A stretch of DNA of 5,103 nucleotides, taken from the NCBI GenBank assembly GCA_013331965.1, contig DUFL01000007.1, positions 2,105 through 7,207 of the forward strand. The letters are read 5' to 3'. A program made the translations under genes and the position numbers. Shown one piece after another: positions 1 through 5,103 of the stretch. Under the pieces are notes generated by a model. The model was given only the letters and a program-made list of their open reading frames with translations, was not told the DNA's origin and ran no database searches. This DNA comes from Candidatus Woesearchaeota archaeon (lineage in GTDB: Archaea; Nanobdellota; Nanobdellia; Woesearchaeales; UBA10107). Each line of letters starts with the position of its first letter. Position 1 is the stretch's first letter.

Positions 1-1091
1 GCTTTTCCTTCAAGAACATAGTTTGTTCCTGTTGGAACTGTCATTGAATAATGCCCGTTTGAATTTGTTGTTGTCTGTCCGTCTGTTATCTTGACATTGT
101 TTGCGTAATGGAACAATTCAACTGCCACTCCGCTGATTCCTGCCCTTGGAGCTGCGGATGAATTGACATCGCCGCTCAATGTTTTTGTTGCAGTTGCTGT
201 TAAAACAACATTAATTATTGAGCCTGCTGAAGTAAGAGTTGGAGACTGTATATTTGTTGCATGACCTGCTTTTTCAACTTTGATTTGGATTTGACCGACT
301 GGAACACTTGAAAACTGAACAGAAGAGCCTGTATTCGATGAAGAATAGCCATTTAATCCTGCTACAGTCACTGCCGCTGAAAGCGCTGCTCCTGCCGAAT
401 TTTTAACATTTACTGTCAAAGCTGCAGTTGTTGCTGTTGTTAATATAATATTGGCACCAGTTTTTGTTCCTCCTGCAACTAATCCTGAGACGGTAACTGT
501 TCCAGATTTAGTGCCTAACGTTGCTGTTATTATTTCCGTTCCGGTTTTACACGCATCTAACTGGTAATTTCCATCATTGTCTGCAATTGCTGAAGAAGAA
601 GTACAACTAACTATTGCTCCGACTGCGTTTACAGTTCCGTCTTTAACATTTCCTGAAACTTTTGGAGCTGGAGTTACTGGTGTTGTTAAATCTCCTGTGC
701 AAGTATCTGCTGTTTTTGTATCATCGGGCGGTCCTTGTCTTTCCCATAAACTGCTCCCCGAATAACATTTGTATACCTCATAATCCCAAAAAAATGTTTG
801 ATCCAGGGGACTGTTTGGATCCGCACAGACATTGCAAACTTGTTGGCAAAGTTCTGCAACAGAACCCTCGTTGCAGTTTTGATTTGGAAAGAACAGATAA
901 TATCCTGAATTCTTGAAATCAGAAGATGTTACTGCCTTTGTTGTTGCTCCAGTACTGCAAATAGATTCTGATGTTACTGTTTTACAGGATAAAGGTTCGC
1001 TTGCTGGATTTATGCAGCACCCGGATTGAGCATAAACAATTGGAATTAAGAAAAGAATACTTACTAAAATGAAATACTTCTTGTCTATCAT
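1..1091 (-). CDS. Secreted Cys-rich protein with tandem carboxypeptidase-regulatory-like beta domains (3' end outside window)
   Basis: The minus strand is open for 363 codons from ATG at 1091 to the left edge. An in-frame TAG lies at 1127-1125 with no start codon between, so this start is forced. Residues 1-21 are a signal peptide (two Lys, a hydrophobic run, then VYA before Gln22). Residues 22-131 form a head with ten cysteines (25, 26, 36, 45, 73, 82, 86, 89, 109, 131), including an adjacent CC and a CxxC; there is no lipobox. A TP-rich linker (about 136-143) leads to three beta-sandwich units at about 144-222, 223-302 and 303 onward. They carry the DNDGNYQL, SSVPVGQIQI and SNGHYSMTVPTG signatures typical of carboxypeptidase-regulatory-like or Cna-B-like folds. 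C163 and C181 could bridge within the first unit. Such domains usually act as structural stalks or adhesive modules, not enzymes. The ligand is unknown. It is divergent from the 828-residue gene at 1306. Confidence 0.9.
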   Translation of the reverse strand, partial: MIDKKYFILVSILFLIPIVYAQSGCCINPASEPLSCKTVTSESICSTGATTKAVTSSDFKNSGYYLFFPNQNCNEGSVAELCQQVCNVCADPNSPLDQTFFWDYEVYKCYSGSSLWERQGPPDDTKTADTCTGDLTTPVTPAPKVSGNVKDGTVNAVGAIVSCTSSSAIADNDGNYQLDACKTGTEIITATLGTKSGTVTVSGLVAGGTKTGANIILTTATTAALTVNVKNSAGAALSAAVTVAGLNGYSSSNTGSSVQFSSVPVGQIQIKVEKAGHATNIQSPTLTSAGSIINVVLTATATKTLSGDVNSSAAPRAGISGVAVELFHYANNVKITDGQTTTNSNGHYSMTVPTGTNYVLEGK

Positions 1092-1102
1092 TTCGCTCTT
1101 TT

Positions 1103-1127
1103 TAGAACAGTAAAAACCGCTGTTCTA
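1103..1127. repeat. Perfect 8-bp inverted repeat with 9-nt spacer in the divergent intergenic region
   Basis: TAGAACAG (1103-1110) and CTGTTCTA (1120-1127) are exact reverse complements separated by nine bases. The repeat lies 12 bp upstream of the minus-strand start codon. It therefore sits either in that gene's leader (as a hairpin) or across its TATA box and start site (as an operator), depending on which TATA box is used. The arms are seen directly; a role in regulation is inference. Confidence 0.5.
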
Positions 1128-1131
1128 TAAA
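1124..1131 (-). promoter_or_regulatory. Candidate proximal TATA box for the minus-strand gene
   Basis: Read on the minus strand the octamer is TTTATAGA. At the usual archaeal spacing of about 25 bp to the start site, transcription would begin near 1100, giving a leader of about 10 nt. This fits the short leaders common in archaea. It overlaps one arm of the 1103-1127 inverted repeat. No clear BRE purine motif is visible upstream. The box at 1152-1159 is the alternative. Confidence 0.35.
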
Positions 1132-1151
1132 TCAAAAATAGCCTTGTTTTG

Positions 1152-1159
1152 TTTATAAA
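1152..1159 (-). promoter_or_regulatory. Candidate distal TATA box for the minus-strand gene
   Basis: TTTATAAA is a self-complementary TATA octamer, so the sequence alone does not give its direction. Used on the minus strand it would place a start site near 1129, giving a leader of about 38 nt that contains the whole 1103-1127 hairpin. Used on the plus strand it would start transcription near 1182, about 124 nt ahead of the 828-residue gene, which seems less likely given the closer box at 1270. Confidence 0.4.
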
Positions 1160-1269
1160 TGTTATGCCTAAAAAGCCTTCAAACCTTCATTATTTGACTG
1201 ATAGGGCTTTTATCTGTTGTTTTTGATATTTTTGCTCCGAAGACTGAAGCTTCTTTAAAAATAAGAAGG

Positions 1270-1277
1270 TTTAAATA
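1270..1277 (+). promoter_or_regulatory. Candidate TATA box for the two-gene plus-strand operon
   Basis: TTTAAATA is centred about 32 bp upstream of the ATG at 1306. An archaeal spacing of about 25 bp would start transcription near 1298-1300, giving a leaderless or nearly leaderless mRNA. An imperfect dyad (AGAAG 1264-1268 and CTTCT 1282-1286) flanks the box. The nearby TTTATAAA at 1288-1295 is too close: its start site would fall inside the gene. Confidence 0.45.
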
Positions 1278-1298
1278 TTAACTTCTATTTATAAATGC

Positions 1299-1303
1299 GG
1301 GGG
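1299..1303 (+). promoter_or_regulatory. G-run in front of the 828-residue gene, a poor ribosome-binding site
   Basis: Five consecutive G lie two bases before the ATG at 1306. This is too close and too unlike GGAGG to be a convincing Shine-Dalgarno site. Together with the TATA position it suggests leaderless or short-leader translation. The start is fixed by an in-frame TAA at 1279-1281 with no start codon between it and 1306. Confidence 0.3.
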
Positions 1304-1305
1304 AA

Positions 1306-3792
1306 ATGAAAGCTGTCAAATTTTTAGGATTGTGTACTCTTTTCTTACTGGCTATTGTTAGTGTCCATGCCAACCAGGTTAACGAAACAATGCTTAACCA
1401 GCTGCTGGACAGCTATGGAAGCGATTATGATGATGGAAGTTTTAGCGTTGTATTTGATAAGGCTGGTGCATTGTATTCGTTTTTTGATGGTCCAATTGGT
1501 GGCGCAGGAAATAATACATTTAAATTTAATATCAGCGGGTCTGGAACATATACTGCAACTGCAACATTAAGTCTGCCTCTTGAGACTAGCCCAGGAAAGT
1601 GGATTGAATATGGAAATGTTATAGAAACAAAAACAACCTCAGCAAACAATGTGAAATTTGAATTTGACGGAAATTATTTTTCCTGTGACAATACAGTTCT
1701 GCCTGGACAAAACTTTTACATAGATCTAAAAATATATCAAAACAGTTTACTTAACTATCAAAAAAGATTTGAAAAATCATATCTTTGCCTAACAAAGTCC
1801 ATAATTTTCGATTATACGCAGTCTAAGCGTATCAAAGGTCTTGAAAAAGGGATACCTGACGGAAAATATGAAGAATTAGAAATGAATCTAACATTTTACT
1901 TTCCGGAAAATAAAACAATAAAAGTTGGAGCTAGCATAGAAGATAATAAAACATCTTCCGCATATACAGAAAAAACAATAGCTATATTAAGTCCCCCTAT
2001 CGATTGCGGAGGGTATTGGTGTTTTTTAGAAACCATTTCATTTAAGTACAATACATCAGAATTAAAGTCATTTGAACTAAATAATGAAAAAATATTATTG
2101 AAATCCATAGTTGTGAATGACCATAGTATTGACTACCCCTGGGTTATATTTTATTACAACAATATCACTCAGACAACAACATTTAACTCCGGCTCAAGCT
2201 TTAATTATCAAAGCATCTACATAAATTCGTATCCATTCACAGAAAGCGTCTCGAACGGAAAAATAAAAACACTGGATGTAGCTCTGAATGACAATGGCTA
2301 TCCAGGACCGTATGATTTGGAGTTATCTTTGGAAAATCAGTATGGAGAGGTTGTTTTAACGAACAAAACAAAAGGTGTTGCGTTCCCTGCGACAATAAGC
2401 TTCAACGGAACAGAAATATATCAAAGTAAAGTTAATGGTCCTTACAGATTAGGATTTATCAGAATAACAGATTCGTCAGGAAATGAATTGTTTTACAAGA
2501 CAAACAAAGGATTGAGCAAAGAATTAACATATATGAATTTCACAAATCCAAATATGCCTGATTTGGAGATAAATGGCTCCGATCTGAAAAGTGACGGAAC
2601 TGACTTGAATGTCACCATCCACAACAGGGGAAAGGGGGATGCAGTAGGAATTACAGTTTCTGTTTTCAAGAGTGATGCAACAAAGATAAAAGAGGTTATT
2701 TTAAGCAATGTTTCTGCAAATGTTGATTACAGGTATATCATTACCGGCGTCAGTGAAGCTTCATTTGTATTTATCGATTTTACAAATTCAGTCGAAGAAT
2801 CAAACGAAAGCAACAATGTAGCAGAATTGGTGCCGCCTAATTTGCCTCCGATATTGGCTTCAATAGGCTCTCAATTTGTGAATGAAAGTAGTCTTTTGCA
2901 GTTTACAATAAATGCAGCGGACCCTGAAAATGATATCTTGACTTATTCTACAACAACACTGCCATCCGGAGCGCTGTTCAATCCAGGAACAAGAATATTC
3001 AGCTGGACTCCGAACTTTTTACAGGCAGGAATTCATTACGTCATGTTTAAGGTGATGGATAATAATACAAATTCAGACCAGGAAAATGTAACAATAACCG
3101 TAACTGACAACAATCAGATTCCATCAATAACATCAGCTCCCGGCACATCTGTAATAAGAGGTTCGTCATATTCATACGACATGAATGCGACAGATCTTGA
3201 CGGCGATACGCTGATGTACTGGACAAATGCCACATTTGGAAGTATAAATAGTCTGACTGGCTTGTACACATGGACACCAGATCCTAATCTAGATTACGAA
3301 ACAAGAACTATAACATTCAGCGTGACTGATGGAAAATCCGCGCCGGTAACGCAGCAGGCGGCAATATCGCCGCTTGAAGACATCTATACATTAAAAGCAT
3401 CAACACTTGACTTCAATCAAAGAGAGAGCAATAATCATGTTTACATTAACTCAGATATAACAATAAACTCAATAGGAACGTTAAGTTCAGTAGGAAATAC
3501 AACTCCTGCTTCATTCAATGTTCCAAGCAATACAGCATATGATATAACTCATTCTTCAGCTGGCTACCAATCAGACACAGACAGAATATACTTTGATTCA
3601 AAGCTTTCAAGTATGACAAATGGACTGCCAATTACTTTGACAACAGCAGGATATGTCACATCATGCATATGGGAAGCTTCCAAAAGTAATTGGTACTGCA
3701 GCGTTGAAGGAAATGGAATGAAGAAAACATGGTTCAGATATGAAAGATTACCGGCTCAGACAATAAGGAGGGTTAATTACTTGTTAAGATGA
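1306..3792 (+). CDS. Secreted multidomain surface protein: VNGPY-type, CARDB and two Ig/cadherin-like domains, 828 aa
   Basis: Complete gene; the start is fixed by the upstream in-frame TAA at 1279. Residues 1-22 are a signal peptide (Lys2/Lys5, hydrophobic core, SVHA before Asn23). Residues 23-308 are beta-rich and not recognised. Residues about 309-412 resemble the VNGPY-type domain of archaeal surface proteins (EIYQSKVNGPYRL at 370-382). Residues 417-508 are a CARDB domain, with LNVTIHNRGKGDA and the closing SVEESNESNNV. Two Ig/cadherin-like (He_PIG-type) domains follow at 513-603 and 605-690. Each has an acidic loop (DPEND 539-543; DLDGD 630-634) and a WTP motif (W567, W656). Residues 693-828 are unrecognised and end in a basic tail. 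The mature protein has six Cys, in plausible pairs 127/161, 234/239 and 787/798, and about 21 N-x-S/T sequons. There is no catalytic motif and no C-terminal membrane helix. The likely role is binding or structure outside the cell. It overlaps the downstream subtilase by four bases. Confidence 0.93.
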   Translation: MKAVKFLGLCTLFLLAIVSVHANQVNETMLNQLLDSYGSDYDDGSFSVVFDKAGALYSFFDGPIGGAGNNTFKFNISGSGTYTATATLSLPLETSPGKWIEYGNVIETKTTSANNVKFEFDGNYFSCDNTVLPGQNFYIDLKIYQNSLLNYQKRFEKSYLCLTKSIIFDYTQSKRIKGLEKGIPDGKYEELEMNLTFYFPENKTIKVGASIEDNKTSSAYTEKTIAILSPPIDCGGYWCFLETISFKYNTSELKSFELNNEKILLKSIVVNDHSIDYPWVIFYYNNITQTTTFNSGSSFNYQSIYINSYPFTESVSNGKIKTLDVALNDNGYPGPYDLELSLENQYGEVVLTNKTKGVAFPATISFNGTEIYQSKVNGPYRLGFIRITDSSGNELFYKTNKGLSKELTYMNFTNPNMPDLEINGSDLKSDGTDLNVTIHNRGKGDAVGITVSVFKSDATKIKEVILSNVSANVDYRYIITGVSEASFVFIDFTNSVEESNESNNVAELVPPNLPPILASIGSQFVNESSLLQFTINAADPENDILTYSTTTLPSGALFNPGTRIFSWTPNFLQAGIHYVMFKVMDNNTNSDQENVTITVTDNNQIPSITSAPGTSVIRGSSYSYDMNATDLDGDTLMYWTNATFGSINSLTGLYTWTPDPNLDYETRTITFSVTDGKSAPVTQQAAISPLEDIYTLKASTLDFNQRESNNHVYINSDITINSIGTLSSVGNTTPASFNVPSNTAYDITHSSAGYQSDTDRIYFDSKLSSMTNGLPITLTTAGYVTSCIWEASKSNWYCSVEGNGMKKTWFRYERLPAQTIRRVNYLLR
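3767..3771 (+). promoter_or_regulatory. Shine-Dalgarno-like GGAGG at unusually long spacing before the subtilase
   Basis: GGAGG sits inside the last codons of the 828-residue gene, 17 nt before the subtilase ATG at 3789. The usual spacing is about 5-10 nt. No ATG, GTG or TTG lies in frame between the in-frame TAA at 3774-3776 and 3789, so no better-placed start exists. Translation probably relies on coupling through the ATGA overlap, with this motif helping at most. Confidence 0.4.
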
Positions 3793-5103
3793 GAATCTAC
3801 GAAAGAATGTTCATTGTTTTAGTACTGTTCCTATTTGGAATACTCTCATTGCTGCTTATAGTTTCGCATCAAAAATATCCAGTTGTCAGTTATTCTACGA
3901 AAGATGCAGCTTCATTGGAACCGCAAATAAAAAAGATCATAATCGAATCATATGAAAAGGATTCATCCGAAAGCATCGGTGTTTTAATAACGACAGATAA
4001 CTTAGATTCTGCTTCAAAGATCATTAAATCAAAAGGTGGTTCTTCCAACAAGCATAAAGTTGGGAAAGTAATAACTGCGACTATCCCTCAGGATCAGATT
4101 GATTCCTTAGCCGAGGATGATTCAATAACTCAGATTCTTCCTAATAGACCTGTGAAAGCATTTTCAGTGGATGTTTCTGAAACAGGTGCTGAAACATTCT
4201 GGAATTCAGGAATAACAGGAAAGGGAGTTAAAGTTGCTGTTTTAGACACTGGAATATATTCAGATAATGTTGTCGCTTCAGCAGATTTCACAGGAGAGGG
4301 AATTAATGATGATAATGGGCACGGAACAAAGATTGCTGAAATAATTTTAGCTATGGCACCCGATGCTGAACTAATTAATGCAAAAGTCCTTGATAAAAAC
4401 GGATTGGGAAGCGAAGCTTCTGTGATTGCAGGAATAAATTATGCAGTTGAGCAGAATGCAGACATAATAAGCCTAAGTCTTGGAGGCTTGTTTGACGATT
4501 TGAATTCACCATTGGTTTCTGCTGTTGAAGATGCCGTTTCGAAAGGAATAACTGTTGTTGTTGCTTCCGGAAACTGCGGAAAAGCAGGAATGTGCGGGAA
4601 CTTTGTAGGAGTTGCAACTCCTGGAAATGCGCCGAATGCGATTACTGTTGGTGCAGTTAATGGAGAAAATTCCGTTGATTATTCATCTGGATTTAACTTT
4701 GGAAATTATATCAAACCAGATGTTACTGCATCTGTTTCTGCTAATGATTTATCAGGAACATCCGCTTCAACGCCATTTGTTGCCGGAGCTGCTGCTTTGC
4801 TGATTGATAAATATAATGCAAAGCCATTGCAAGTAAAATCATTAATTGAACAAAATTCAAAAGATTTAGGTGCTGCTGGAAAAGATACTGTGTTTGGCTC
4901 CGGAAAATTGAATTTGAACTTTTTGAATGAAACTCCTGCTGAACCAATACAACAACTGATTATTTTTGAGCCTCAACAACCAAGAATAGAACCTACAACA
5001 AATAAGAATGTTCAAGCTTTTAGTTATTCAACAAAAGTTGGTGATTGGAATCATTATGTTATTGAAAACGATAATTCGGGAGATATAGTAATTTCTGATT
5101 TTT
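3789..5103 (+). CDS. Subtilisin-family (S8) serine protease with N-terminal membrane segment and I9-like propeptide (3' end outside window)
   Basis: The frame is open for 438 codons from ATG at 3789 to the right edge. The ATG overlaps the previous stop (ATGA). Residues about 8-26 are a hydrophobic segment with no obvious signal-peptidase site, so a signal anchor is as likely as a cleaved signal. Residues 62-124 look like an I9 inhibitor-type propeptide (IGVLITT; KVITATIPQDQIDSLAED; QILPNRPV). The catalytic domain spans about 126-375. It has Asp153 in VAVLDTGI, His178 in NGHGTK, an SLSLGG substrate-strand motif, oxyanion Asn262 in ASGN, and Ser325 in SGTSASTPFVAGAAAL. All catalytic residues are present, so it should be an active endopeptidase outside the membrane, matured by propeptide removal. 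The core is compact: 25 residues from Asp to His, and only 13 from His178 to Pro191. C263/C269 may form a disulfide. After a P/Q-rich linker (about 379-410) another, probably beta, domain begins and is cut by the window. Confidence 0.96.
   Translation, partial: MRIYERMFIVLVLFLFGILSLLLIVSHQKYPVVSYSTKDAASLEPQIKKIIIESYEKDSSESIGVLITTDNLDSASKIIKSKGGSSNKHKVGKVITATIPQDQIDSLAEDDSITQILPNRPVKAFSVDVSETGAETFWNSGITGKGVKVAVLDTGIYSDNVVASADFTGEGINDDNGHGTKIAEIILAMAPDAELINAKVLDKNGLGSEASVIAGINYAVEQNADIISLSLGGLFDDLNSPLVSAVEDAVSKGITVVVASGNCGKAGMCGNFVGVATPGNAPNAITVGAVNGENSVDYSSGFNFGNYIKPDVTASVSANDLSGTSASTPFVAGAAALLIDKYNAKPLQVKSLIEQNSKDLGAAGKDTVFGSGKLNLNFLNETPAEPIQQLIIFEPQQPRIEPTTNKNVQAFSYSTKVGDWNHYVIENDNSGDIVISDF

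Noticed and set aside
577..916. Plus-strand open frames of 62 and 84 codons lying inside 577-916
   Set aside because: They lie antisense to the well-supported minus-strand coding region, have no promoter or ribosome site, and their translations show no signal, domain or sensible composition.
1020..1031. Lipoprotein anchor at the first cysteines of the minus-strand protein
   Set aside because: The residues before Cys25 are QSG after VYA, with charged/polar Gln22 inside what would be the lipobox; a plain signal-peptidase site after Ala21 fits better.
1171..1211. AAAAGCC (1171-1177) and GGCTTTT (1205-1211) as a hairpin terminator or operator
   Set aside because: Only seven pairs across a 27-nt loop, between two divergent gene starts where no terminator is expected; probably chance in AT-rich DNA.
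1246..1253. GAAGCTTC palindrome
   Set aside because: An 8-bp palindrome without a second copy or positional logic is expected by chance.
1152..1297. Exact direct repeat TTTATAAATG at 1152-1161 and 1288-1297
   Set aside because: A low-complexity AT-rich decamer; the second copy is too close to the start codon to be a TATA box, so a shared role is unlikely.
1425..3277. Short minus-strand and alternate-frame open frames inside the 828-residue gene
   Set aside because: They are shadows of a long gene with clear domains; none has its own start context or a recognisable product.
3781..3792. Frameshift joining the 828-residue protein and the subtilase into one polypeptide
   Set aside because: The subtilase has its own Met, basic residues and hydrophobic segment right at the overlap, which fits an independent N-terminus. 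No slippery heptamer precedes the stop.
4375..4947. Open frames of 63-80 codons on either strand within the subtilase gene
   Set aside because: They overlap the catalytic domain coding sequence and are Leu/Gln-rich artefacts of reading its codons in other frames.

Overview
The window looks like archaeal DNA from an AT-rich genome, most plausibly a DPANN-type lineage (Woesearchaeota, Pacearchaeota or similar). That placement is inference. It rests on archaeal TATA-like boxes rather than bacterial -35/-10 pairs, very short leaders with weak Shine-Dalgarno signals, heavy use of AGA and ATA codons, and an architecture of small secreted beta-sandwich domains (CARDB, Ig/cadherin-like, carboxypeptidase-regulatory-like) next to a subtilisin-type protease. 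There is no rRNA, tRNA or other phylogenetic marker to settle it.

Layout. Positions 1-1091 (minus strand) hold the first 363 codons of a secreted protein that runs off the left edge. It has a signal peptide, a cysteine-rich head and at least three carboxypeptidase-regulatory-like beta domains. Positions 1092-1305 are a 214-bp divergent promoter region with candidate TATA boxes for both directions, a perfect 8-bp inverted repeat in front of the minus gene, and an imperfect dyad around the plus-strand TATA box. Positions 1306-3792 (plus) hold a complete 828-residue secreted protein: signal peptide, an unrecognised beta-rich N-terminal half, a VNGPY-type domain, a CARDB domain, two tandem Ig/cadherin-like domains and an unrecognised C-terminal domain. 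Positions 3789-5103 (plus) hold the first 438 codons of a membrane-anchored or secreted subtilisin-family (S8) serine protease, running off the right edge. Its start overlaps the previous stop by four bases (ATGA).

How the parts fit. All three proteins are exported, so this is a cell-surface locus. The 828-residue protein and the subtilase almost certainly share a transcript. The first has no visible membrane anchor and carries about 21 N-glycosylation sequons. The second has an N-terminal membrane segment, an I9-like propeptide and an intact Asp-His-Ser triad. A surface protein working with, or being processed by, its co-translated protease is a reasonable hypothesis but is not shown by the sequence. 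The most notable protein feature is the compact protease core. It lacks about nine residues exactly where classical subtilisins carry the high-affinity calcium loop, and it has a cysteine pair beside the oxyanion-hole Asn. I found no CRISPR array, insertion sequence, RNA gene or terminator.
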